NCBI RefSeq assembly: GCF_002803155.1 | Contig: NZ_NNBP01000001.1 | Span: 1 to 64,000 of the forward strand | Reading direction: 5' to 3' | Origin: Streptomyces sp. CB02959 | GTDB lineage: Bacteria; Actinomycetota; Actinomycetes; Streptomycetales; Streptomycetaceae | Length of the DNA: 64,000 bases | In this document: positions 19,241 through 26,751 of the stretch, piece by piece | How the letters are laid out: each line of letters begins with the position of its first letter | How positions within the stretch are numbered: the stretch's first letter is position 1 | The notes under the pieces: generated by a model | The model's input: only the letters and a program-made list of their open reading frames with translations | Told to the model about the DNA's origin: nothing | Database searches by the model: none | Program-made: the position numbers and the translations under genes

Positions 19241-21541
19241 ATGGGGGACGAGGAAGTCATGAGCGCCTCAGGCGAAGCAGCCGGCGCGGCGGCCGGATAC
19301 GCGCCGCATCCGTACATCGGCGGCCGCACCGCGGCTCTGCGCGCACTCGCCGCCTGGCGCATGCGCTGGCCGGGCGCACCACGCGTCGTCATCCTCACCG
19401 GCAGCCCCGGCAGCGGGCGTTCCCGCCTGATGGCGGGCTTCCTGATGCTGTGCGACCCGGATTACCGCAAGCAGCTCCCGCTGGACGGCATGGACCCGGC
19501 GACGATCCCCCCGGACCTGCCGGCCCCGGCCGTGCCGAACCCTCGGGGCCTGACCTCCGCGCAGGTGACGTGGCTCCTCGCCGATCACCTCGACCTGGCC
19601 GCCGGGCGGACGGCGGACGTCTTCTCCGAACTCGCCGCCCGCGAGGAGCCGCTGACGGTCGTCGTACCGGACGTGGACCTGGCCGGTCCGGTGCGCGCCG
19701 TCGACGAGCCGGCGCGCCTGGTACGCGAGGTCCTGGTGCCGCTCGCCGCGACGCCGGCGGTCCACCTGCTGGTCGACGTGCCCCGTGAACTCGCCGGTGA
19801 GCTGGCCGGTTCGCTGCCGCGCGGCCAGGTGCAGGTGGTCGACCTCGACGAGCCCGAGTGGGCCGACCCCGAGGGCCTGGCCCTCCAGGCCGAGACCGCG
19901 CTCGCCCCGGAGGCCGGCGCCCCCGACCTCCCGTTCACCACCGACCCGGCCGCCCGGCGGGCGCTCGCCGAGGCGCTGGCCCGGCGCGCGAACGGCAGCC
20001 GGCTGGCGGTCCATCTGGCGGTGCGGTCGCTGTTCACGCACTCCGAGGGGTTCGATCCCGCCGACGAGGCGCAGCTGCCCGCCTCCGTGGGCGAGGCCCT
20101 CGATCTGCACGCCCGCCGCCTGGGCGCCGATCCGCAGACGCTCCGGCAGATGCTGGCGCCGCTGGCGTTCGCCGAGGGCGACGGGCTCCCGGTCCAGCTG
20201 TGGCGCCCGCTGGCGGACGCCGTCGCGGGGCGCGACATGGGCCAGGTCATCGCCGACGGGATGCTGCTGGCCGCCCCCTTCGTGGAGCCGGTGGAAGTCC
20301 CCGCGGACGAGGACGCCGACGACGACGAGACTCCCGGGAGCGCGGACCCCGCCGGTGCCGAGAACGCCCCCGGCGACGCGGACGCCGCCGGATCGGCGGT
20401 CCGCACCCTGGTCCGCCTGACGCACCCGGCCCTCGCCGCCGAGATCCGCTCCGGCACGCCGGACCCCCGCGGCGCCCAGACCAGGATCGCCATGGCGCTG
20501 CTGGAGGCGGTGCCCCAGCAGGACTGGTCCCGGGCCGACCGCTACGTCCGCGACCACCTCGCCGGGCACACCCTCGACGCCGGTCTGCTCCCCCAACTCC
20601 TCATCGACCCGGGCCTGTTCACGCACGCCGACCCGATCAAGCTGCGCACCGCCGTCGAGGCCGTCCCGCTCGACCAGCTGGGCGCCCCGGCCCGTACGTA
20701 CCTGCGCGTCGCGCCGCTGCTCACCCGCTCCGGGGCCCCAGCCGACATGCGGGCCGCGCTCCTGGAGACCGCGTTCGTCGAGGACGGCCTCCAGCCGTAC
20801 GCGGAGGCCCTGCACGGGCTGGGCCTGGAGCTGCCGTGGCGCACCCTGTGGAGCCTGCCGCTGCCGGGCGTGGTCTCGGTGACGACCGGGGTCCTCCCGG
20901 CTCCGGAAGCGGAGACGGGCACCGAGGCGGACCCGGCGGCGCCCGGCACCGCCCGCCGCCCCGTCGCCGCGCTGGTCGTCCCCGCGGGAACCCCCGGCGC
21001 CCAGCCCCTGCCGACCGCGGACCGCCCGGAGGCCCCGGCCTCCCCCGAGCCACCCAACCCCGCTGAGCCGCCCACGGGTTCGGCGCCCACGGAGACGCCG
21101 GCGGCTCCCGAGCCCCCGCCCTCCACCGCCCTCCTCCTCCACGACCTGCTCCGCCCGGGGTACGTCGACGCCGACCCCGCGCGGGTGCTGCGCCCGTCGG
21201 AGGAGGAGCGGGCCGCGGCCGCGTACGGGTTCAGCCGCGGCGCCGACTACCTGCGGGTGTGGGCCCGGGAGAGCGGCGAGGTGGTGACCGCACTGATCTC
21301 CGACTCCCCGTTCCGCGACGCCGACCTCGCGCCGGAGGGCGTCCTCGTCGTCGCCACCGAACGCGGCGTGACGGCACGTCGGATCCTCACCCCGGCGCCC
21401 GCGCCGGCCCCGGCCGCCGAGGCCGCCGGGGCCGCCGAGGCCGCGCCCGCCCTCCCCGCCCAGGCCACCGCGCCCACCGAGGCCGCCACCACGGCCGCCG
21501 CCCAGGGCCGCCCCCACGGCCCCGAAGGAGACCACTCGTGA
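19241..21541 (+). CDS. STAND-like P-loop protein of the ESX locus, atypical Walker A
   Basis: 766 aa. The N-terminal NTPase-like domain begins PYIGGRTAALRALAAW and has VVILTGSPGSGRSRLM, a P-loop in which the invariant Lys is Arg (R60). The Walker B-like strand is TVVVPDVDLA without a following Glu. A long helical region (about 230-560) is of the kind seen in STAND-type proteins. A Pro/Glu-rich linker (about 555-640) leads to a small C-terminal domain (DYLRVWARESGEVVTALISDSPF). Start ATG 19241 has GGAGGG 8 nt upstream; ATG at 19259 with GAGGAAG is an alternative. The stop overlaps the next start by GTGA, so it is coupled to the SUKH/deaminase-like protein. Function unknown. Confidence 0.75.
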   Translation: MGDEEVMSASGEAAGAAAGYAPHPYIGGRTAALRALAAWRMRWPGAPRVVILTGSPGSGRSRLMAGFLMLCDPDYRKQLPLDGMDPATIPPDLPAPAVPNPRGLTSAQVTWLLADHLDLAAGRTADVFSELAAREEPLTVVVPDVDLAGPVRAVDEPARLVREVLVPLAATPAVHLLVDVPRELAGELAGSLPRGQVQVVDLDEPEWADPEGLALQAETALAPEAGAPDLPFTTDPAARRALAEALARRANGSRLAVHLAVRSLFTHSEGFDPADEAQLPASVGEALDLHARRLGADPQTLRQMLAPLAFAEGDGLPVQLWRPLADAVAGRDMGQVIADGMLLAAPFVEPVEVPADEDADDDETPGSADPAGAENAPGDADAAGSAVRTLVRLTHPALAAEIRSGTPDPRGAQTRIAMALLEAVPQQDWSRADRYVRDHLAGHTLDAGLLPQLLIDPGLFTHADPIKLRTAVEAVPLDQLGAPARTYLRVAPLLTRSGAPADMRAALLETAFVEDGLQPYAEALHGLGLELPWRTLWSLPLPGVVSVTTGVLPAPEAETGTEADPAAPGTARRPVAALVVPAGTPGAQPLPTADRPEAPASPEPPNPAEPPTGSAPTETPAAPEPPPSTALLLHDLLRPGYVDADPARVLRPSEEERAAAAYGFSRGADYLRVWARESGEVVTALISDSPFRDADLAPEGVLVVATERGVTARRILTPAPAPAPAAEAAGAAEAAPALPAQATAPTEAATTAAAQGRPHGPEGDHS

Positions 21542-22587
21542 ACACCCAGGCGCAGGCAGGCACCACCGCCCAGCCGCCGGTCACCGGCCCCGGCAACACC
21601 GCCGTGGCGACCTACCTCGACCCGTCCACCGGCGAGGAGACCAACCTCGCCCAGGTCTCCCGCCCCGGCCTGCCGCCCGCCGAGTACCAGCTGTTCGACG
21701 AGTTGCGACGGCTGGGCGTGGACGGCGCCGCGGTCCGCGCGGTCCACACCGACCTGGGGCCCGCGATGCTGCCCGGCGGCTACACCGGCGACTTCGTCCT
21801 GCGGGCCTTCCCGAACGCCGCGTTCTCCTGCACCGCCGAGTACGGCGTGCGCCCCGAGGAGCGCGCCGCGGCCATCGCCGGACTGCTCCGGCACATCGAG
21901 ACCATGCACCGGCTCGCGGGTCGCCAGGCGCCGCCCCAGCCGCACCGCACGCCCGTTCCGCAGGCCGTCGCCCCCGCGCCGCCGCTGCCCGACGCGGACC
22001 TCGGCGCCCACCTCACCGAGGTCTTCGGCGCCGACGGCGTACGCCGCCCCGACGCCGGAGCGCTCGCCGCCACCCAGCTCCCCGAGGACACCCGGGCCAC
22101 CCTGACCGAGGCCGGTCTCCCCGCCCTCGTCCCGTACTTCTTCACCGCCGACGACCCCGCCGCCCCGCCGGCCGGCGGCCTGTTCACCGACGCCGCCACC
22201 CACCTCAGGGAATCGGGGACGAACGCCCGGCCGGAGGTCCTCGACATCCTCGCCGGATACGTCCGCGTCGGCACCGACGGCCTGTACACCCTCGCCGTCC
22301 AGTGCGCCGCCCCGGAGGACGACCCGAGCCAGCTCGGCACCCTGTGGGCCGTCCAGCCCGGCACCGGCGGCGCCCGTTTCGTCAACCGCTCCCTCGGCGC
22401 CTACCTGCGCTCCCTGGCCCTCCTGGTCACCACGCGCCGGCAGTTGGCCGGTCTCGACCCCTACGCCTCGGGCGCCGCGGTCGCCGGCTTCCAGGAACAG
22501 CTCGTGGCCCTCGACCCGTGGTCTCTGGACGACGCCGACAACTGGTGGTCCCTGGTGACCGAGCAGATGTGGCACGGCCTGTTCTGA
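21538..22587 (+). CDS. Pseudo-deaminase plus SUKH-4-like immunity-type protein
   Basis: 349 aa, GTG start with GAAGGAG 8 nt upstream. Residues ~45-115 (EYQLFDELRRLGVDGAAVRAVHTDLGP...) resemble the XOO_2897-type nucleic acid deaminase domain. The expected zinc ligands are altered, however: HTD (70-72) instead of HxE, and PAMLPGGYT (75-83) where Cys would be expected at 76 and 83. The C-terminal ~170 residues (VLDILAGYVRVGTDGLYTLAVQ... FVNRSLGAYLRSLALL) resemble SUKH-4 immunity domains. The family matches are from memory of motifs and not from a search. It is coupled to the P-loop gene upstream. Confidence 0.65.
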   Translation: MNTQAQAGTTAQPPVTGPGNTAVATYLDPSTGEETNLAQVSRPGLPPAEYQLFDELRRLGVDGAAVRAVHTDLGPAMLPGGYTGDFVLRAFPNAAFSCTAEYGVRPEERAAAIAGLLRHIETMHRLAGRQAPPQPHRTPVPQAVAPAPPLPDADLGAHLTEVFGADGVRRPDAGALAATQLPEDTRATLTEAGLPALVPYFFTADDPAAPPAGGLFTDAATHLRESGTNARPEVLDILAGYVRVGTDGLYTLAVQCAAPEDDPSQLGTLWAVQPGTGGARFVNRSLGAYLRSLALLVTTRRQLAGLDPYASGAAVAGFQEQLVALDPWSLDDADNWWSLVTEQMWHGLF

Positions 22588-22769
22588 CCGGCCGCCACCA
22601 GACGGAACCGACCGCCACCAGGCGGAAGAAGAGGAAGGCGACAAGGAGGCGGCCCGCCGCCACGTCTCCCCTACGGCGCGGCGGCCGGCTCACCCGAGCC
22701 GGCCGCACCCCGCCGAGCGACCTCCGTCCGGGCTCTCTCAGCCCGACGGATCTCCGCCGCGGCATCCCC

Positions 22770-23132
22770 TCACGGCAGCAGCCAGTCCGCGGCGAACGCC
22801 GCCACCAGCCCCAACGCCAGCAGCCAAGTACCCAGCCGGGTACGCCCGTTGCGGGCGAGTTCGATGACGATCCCGCAGAGTACGAGCGCGGCTCCGTACA
22901 CCCCGACGACCAGCACCGACGTGCGGGCGGCCAGCCGGACCACGAGCAGCACCGCCATCGCGGCCATCATCACCGAGGCCAGCACGACCCGCACCCGCCG
23001 CGCCTGACGAGGCGTCAACCCGACGCGGTCCCCCTCAGCGGCAGCATCACCGCCGCCCTTCCCCTCACCCTCTTCCTCTCCCACACCTTCGGAAAAGGGC
23101 TCCTCGGCCTGCTCGTTCCCCGCTGCGTCCAT
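22770..23132 (-). CDS. Small multi-helix membrane protein
   Basis: 120 aa. The acidic/Gly-rich N-terminus (about 1-40) is followed by LTPRQARRVRVVLASVMMAAMAVLLVV and then two further hydrophobic stretches to the C-terminus, so three or four membrane helices. No known family is recognised. ATG at 23132 is the first Met of the conserved-looking part, but no good ribosome site precedes it, so the start is uncertain. It is convergent with the SUKH-like gene and divergent from the WXG-like gene at 23517. Confidence 0.65.
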   Translation of the reverse strand: MDAAGNEQAEEPFSEGVGEEEGEGKGGGDAAAEGDRVGLTPRQARRVRVVLASVMMAAMAVLLVVRLAARTSVLVVGVYGAALVLCGIVIELARNGRTRLGTWLLALGLVAAFAADWLLP

Positions 23133-23431
23133 GAGCGGAAATGCTACGGGAGTCCGAGCAACCACCCTCGCCCGTCCCCCACGCCCACACATCCCCCCTC
23201 CTCCCTCCCCCCACCAGGAATGCGACGCGATTCGCCGTTGCCGATCCCGCCGTCACCCCGGACCGTTTCCCCGGGGCCCGCACACTTCCGCCCCCCGCCT
23301 CCCCCAAATTTCCCCAACTCCCCACACCCCACCCAATTCCCCAGATTTCACCAATCACAGACGGCGCCCCAATTACCGGAAACCGCAACGCCGTTGACCG
23401 CCCCGTACCACATCCACCCGCCCCACTCGCC

Positions 23432-23462
23432 TTGACACGCCCGCACTCAGATCACCTAATGT
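23432..23462 (+). promoter_or_regulatory. Promoter of the WXG100-like gene at 23517
   Basis: Consensus TTGACA (23432-23437) and TAATGT (23457-23462) are separated by 19 bp, 55 bp upstream of the start. The same -10 hexamer occurs upstream of esxB. Confidence 0.6.
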
Positions 23463-23516
23463 GGGAGCGTTAGGCGTGACGAGCAAGGCGCGGAACACAC
23501 TGGCAATACGGGGGCA

Positions 23517-23849
23517 ATGGTGGCTGGCAAGGCATTTGACGTCGACCCTGATGTACTGAAGTCGCAGGGCGACGCTTTCGTCCACATCGGCGGCGATTTC
23601 TCCAAGGCGTCGAAGAAACTCCAGGACGATCTTGAAGGGCTCGGCAGCCCCTGGGAGAACTGCGACTTCGGGGACGCCTTCGAGACGATCTACACCCCGA
23701 TCAGGGACGGCATGTTCAAGTCGATGGATTCCCTCGGCGAACGCCTTGAGGGCATCGGCGACAAGCTCCAGGGCATGGCCCGTACGTACGCCGACTCCGA
23801 CGAGCAGGGCGTCCACGTCATCAGCGCGGTCAACCGCCCGATGGTCTGA
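23517..23849 (+). CDS. WXG100-like ESX-associated protein
   Basis: 110 aa, all-helical, with a central turn GSPWENCDFGDAFETIYTPI that carries a Trp but not a strict W-x-G. The overall length and helix-turn-helix pattern fit the WXG100/ESAT-6-like superfamily. ATG at 23517 follows GGGGGC. It has its own strong-looking promoter and is followed after 182 bp by the scaffold-like protein at 24032, a usual arrangement of a small partner before a large WXG effector. Confidence 0.75.
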   Translation: MVAGKAFDVDPDVLKSQGDAFVHIGGDFSKASKKLQDDLEGLGSPWENCDFGDAFETIYTPIRDGMFKSMDSLGERLEGIGDKLQGMARTYADSDEQGVHVISAVNRPMV

Positions 23850-24031
23850 CGCAGGTCCGGCAACCCCTCGGTCGAGGCCGGGCACCACCATTCCGGGCCC
23901 ACCCCTCGACCCCGGTCCGCCATTCCTGCACCAGCCCCTCCACCGCCGCCCTTCCATTCCTTTCCACCCCACCACTTCTTCGCCTTCCCACCATTTCGAT
24001 TTCAGCCACACCCGCACGGGGGACGAACACT
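23850..24031 (+). other. C-rich, G-poor intergenic tract
   Basis: From about 23895 to 24005 the plus strand is almost a pyrimidine/A tract with few G (for example CCATTCCTTTCCACCCCACC). This composition in an RNA is typical of Rho-loading (rut) regions. There is no gene. Confidence 0.5.
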
Positions 24032-25039
24032 GTGTCTTTGCAGCTGCCTGGCGAGCTCGTCTGGATTCTGAACCTCCTGGGCTACGACTGGCCCGATGCC
24101 GACGAGGACAAGCTCCACGAATGCGCCTCGGCCTGGCGAAACTTCGCCGAGTCGGTCAACGAAACGAATTCCCAGGGCTCGACGGCGGCCAATCAGGTCC
24201 TCTCCGCCAATTCCGGCGAGGCGGTCGAGGGCTTCTCCCACGAGTGGGGCGGATTCAACGGCTCCGGCGACAGCGGCGACAACTACCTCCGCGACGCCGC
24301 CGCGGCGGCCGAGGTCATCGCCGTGGCCTTCGACGCGGCCGCCATCGCCGTACTGGCCGGCAAGGTCGCGGTCATCGTCCAACTCGTCATGCTGGCCGCC
24401 GAAATCATCGCGGCACAGGCCGCCGCGCCCTTCACCCTGGGCCTGTCCGAGATCGGCGCGGCCGGAGCCACCCAGGCGACCCGTGTGATCGTCCGCCAGA
24501 TCCTCGCCAAGATCAGGCAGGAGGTCATGCAGGCCGCCACCAAGGCCATGGAGCACGCCACCATGGACGCCATCAAGAAGCTGGCGAAGAAGGCGGTCTC
24601 CAAGGAAGCCCGCAAGGTGGTGACCGACTACGCCAAGCAGCAGATCAAGGAAACGGTCAAGGACACCGTCAAGGAGAAGGTCGTCGACGCGGCCAAGGAG
24701 AAGGCCACCGAGGCCGCCACGGAGATGGCCCAGAACGTCGCCGAACAGAGCATCGAAACCCACTTCGGCGAACGCGACGGCATCAAACTCGACGAAACCG
24801 CGGACATCGCCAAGGAGAAGGCTGGCGAGTACGTCGACGGGCTCAAAGAGGGCGCCAGCGACCTCACCAACCCCAAGACGTACATCGACCACGCCCGCGA
24901 CGACCTCACCAACCGCGGCCTGGACCAGGCCCAGAAGCACGTCGACCAACGCACCGGCGGCGCCGCCACCCGCCACCAGGGCGTCACCGACGGCGCCAAG
25001 GACACCGTCCGCGAACAGGTCCGCTCGGTCTTCGGCTGA
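24032..25039 (+). CDS. CpnT-like WXG100 scaffold protein without recognisable toxin domain
   Basis: 335 aa. The N-terminus (LPGELVWILNLLGYDWPDADEDKLHECASAWRNFA) matches the WXG100-like head of CpnT-type and polymorphic ESX effectors. A hydrophobic helical pair at about residues 95-135 (FDAAAIAVLAGKVAVIVQLVMLAAEII) follows. A long Lys/Ala/Glu amphipathic helical region comes next (about 150-260, VKDTVKEKVVDAAKEKATEAATEM). The C-terminus (NPKTYIDHARDDLTNRGLDQ...) shows no toxin motif I know. GTG start with GGGGGA about 10 nt upstream. It is followed by a 21-bp terminator. Probably secreted or membrane-inserting; function unknown. Confidence 0.72.
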   Translation: MSLQLPGELVWILNLLGYDWPDADEDKLHECASAWRNFAESVNETNSQGSTAANQVLSANSGEAVEGFSHEWGGFNGSGDSGDNYLRDAAAAAEVIAVAFDAAAIAVLAGKVAVIVQLVMLAAEIIAAQAAAPFTLGLSEIGAAGATQATRVIVRQILAKIRQEVMQAATKAMEHATMDAIKKLAKKAVSKEARKVVTDYAKQQIKETVKDTVKEKVVDAAKEKATEAATEMAQNVAEQSIETHFGERDGIKLDETADIAKEKAGEYVDGLKEGASDLTNPKTYIDHARDDLTNRGLDQAQKHVDQRTGGAATRHQGVTDGAKDTVREQVRSVFG

Positions 25040-25100
25040 CAGGCGTCGCCGTCCCCGGGGAACACCCTTCCGACCTGAACCGGCCTACCGCCTCGCCCCC

Positions 25101-25148
25101 GCCCTTGCCCCCGTTTCCGCGCCACTCCGCGGAAACGGGGGCAAGGGC
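25101..25148 (+). terminator. Terminator of the scaffold-like gene
   Basis: Perfect 21-bp arms (25101-25121, 25128-25148) with a 6-nt loop, about 60 bp after the stop. Confidence 0.9.
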
Positions 25149-25232
25149 GCTCCCCGACGAACGAACTCCGACCGGGGGAACCCGCAGCACCCCCTACGAA
25201 CCTCACGCGACTACAACTGCCCTCACAAAGAA

Positions 25233-25261
25233 GGGGCCCGCAGCTCAATGCTGCGGGCCCC
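25233..25261 (-). terminator. Terminator of the distal mycosin gene
   Basis: GGGGCCCGCAG pairs with CTGCGGGCCCC around a 7-nt loop, about 57 bp past the minus-strand stop at 25318. Reading out on the minus strand it runs into TTCTTTGTG. Confidence 0.85.
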
Positions 25262-25317
25262 AACTCCTGCCAGGCTCGGCTCGCCTACATCACGGCATCA
25301 GCCCGACCTATCGACCT

Positions 25318-26652
25318 TCACTGACCCGGGTACTGATTGGGCGGCGGCGGAAACGCCCCCGGACCGTTCGGCTGCTGCTGATACGGATTGGCCGGCTGCT
25401 GCGGGAACCCGGGTCCAGCGGGACCGCCAGGACCACCGGGCCCACCGAACCCACCCGGAGGCGGCCCGTTACGACCGTTCTTCTTCTGCCGGACCACGAC
25501 GAGCACGATGATCCCGATGACCACGAGAACACCGACGCCGACACCCACAAGGAGCATGGGCTTGATTCCACTGCTCTTCTGCCCACTCGCCTGGTCACCC
25601 GACGCACCCGCGCTGCTCGCACCACTGGCGGTCGCCGACGGATCCGCCTGAGGCATCTTCAACGGCCCGTTCTTGGAACCGGCCGGAATGTCCTGGGTCA
25701 ACGCACGCAACGGCCGGATGAAACCGTAGCCGTAGTGCGGATCCGGAAGCGTCAAACCAGCCTTGGACGGCGGGAGTCCAGCGGTCTTGACTAGGCGGTT
25801 GACGATTTGGCCGGCGGTGAGGTCGGGGAACTTCGAACGAAGGAGGGCTGCTGCTGCGGAGACGTAGGCTGTCGAGTCGGAAGTGCCGGATCCACGCTCG
25901 TACGGCTCCTCATTCGACGACGTCGCCGATGTGATCGATACACCTGGCGCCGTGAGCATCAACTGACTGCCTGAGTTGGACTTTTCCCAGACTTGCCCAG
26001 CCTTGTCCACAGCTCCTACCGCCACAACTCCCGGCGCTGCAGCGAGGGAACCCAGCTCACTTTTGCCATCGTTTCCCGAACCGACTACAACCAGGACATT
26101 CTTCTGAGCTGCGTAAGCCAGTGCACGCTTATCAGAGTCGGTGAGGAAATCAACAACCATTGAAATGTTGATGACATTGGCGCCGTGATCGACTGCGTAC
26201 CTAATTGCCCCCCCGAGCCCGGCATGCTCCACGCCATCGCCAACCTCCGGCATCGCAACCGGAAGGATTTTCGCATCCGGCGCTAGCCCCTTAACTCCAT
26301 CGGAGTTTCCAGGACCATGCCCGTGCGCAGCGATCAATGCCGCCATCGCGGTTCCGTGATCGTTGGTTGTCGACGCATCCGCATGGTCAGCGCGCCCACC
26401 ATCGACGAAGCTTTTCCCCGGAAGTACATTGCCTTGCAGGTCGGGGTGACTGCCGTTCACGGGCTGGTCGATCACTGCAACAGTGACCCCCTTGCCGGTG
26501 GCCTCTTTCCAGACGTTCTCCGCTTCAAAATTACTAAGTGGCCATTGAGAGCCCCTGATCTGATCTGCAGAAGCGGCAGGGGCGGCACCGAAGAGCAGCG
26601 CTCCCGCCACCACCGCGCCGCCTACCGCACGCAGCGTCCGCGTGAAGCTCAT
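25318..26652 (-). CDS. mycP: Mycosin-type subtilisin-like protease, divergent paralogue
   Basis: 444 aa, S8 subtilase. A Sec signal peptide spans about residues 1-29 (hydrophobic 10-22, ASA cleavage). The catalytic residues are inferred as D62 (VAVIDQPV, where most family members have D-T/S-G), H99 (NDHGTA) and S258 (GTSDSTAYV, where GTSFAAP is usual); N194 lies in GSGND. A C-terminal membrane helix (about 355-380) is followed by a Pro/Gly/Gln-rich cytoplasmic tail (about 390-444). ATG with AGGGAGAGG upstream. It is the last gene of an operon with the second mycosin and two WXG-like genes. Much of the gene has unusually low GC. Confidence 0.9.
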   Translation of the reverse strand: MSFTRTLRAVGGAVVAGALLFGAAPAASADQIRGSQWPLSNFEAENVWKEATGKGVTVAVIDQPVNGSHPDLQGNVLPGKSFVDGGRADHADASTTNDHGTAMAALIAAHGHGPGNSDGVKGLAPDAKILPVAMPEVGDGVEHAGLGGAIRYAVDHGANVINISMVVDFLTDSDKRALAYAAQKNVLVVVGSGNDGKSELGSLAAAPGVVAVGAVDKAGQVWEKSNSGSQLMLTAPGVSITSATSSNEEPYERGSGTSDSTAYVSAAAALLRSKFPDLTAGQIVNRLVKTAGLPPSKAGLTLPDPHYGYGFIRPLRALTQDIPAGSKNGPLKMPQADPSATASGASSAGASGDQASGQKSSGIKPMLLVGVGVGVLVVIGIIVLVVVRQKKNGRNGPPPGGFGGPGGPGGPAGPGFPQQPANPYQQQPNGPGAFPPPPNQYPGQ

Positions 26653-26678
26653 GCTGTTACACCTCTCCCTGACAGGCT

Positions 26679-26708
26679 GGGGCCCGCAGCCGGAGGACTG
26701 CGAGCCCC
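26679..26708 (-). terminator. Hairpin between the Gly-rich WXG gene and distal mycosin
   Basis: 11-bp arms with one mismatch (26679-26689, 26698-26708) lie 44 bp after the stop at 26752. Probably partial termination or processing within the operon. Confidence 0.5.
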
Positions 26709-26751
26709 GGTTCAGTTTTCCGCCATGCGCCAGAACTAGACCGGTTGGGCC

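Noticed and set aside
19268..21535. Minus-strand open frame opposite the P-loop gene
   Set aside because: Gly/Arg/Val-rich shadow without a ribosome site; the plus strand has coupling to the downstream gene and family-like motifs.
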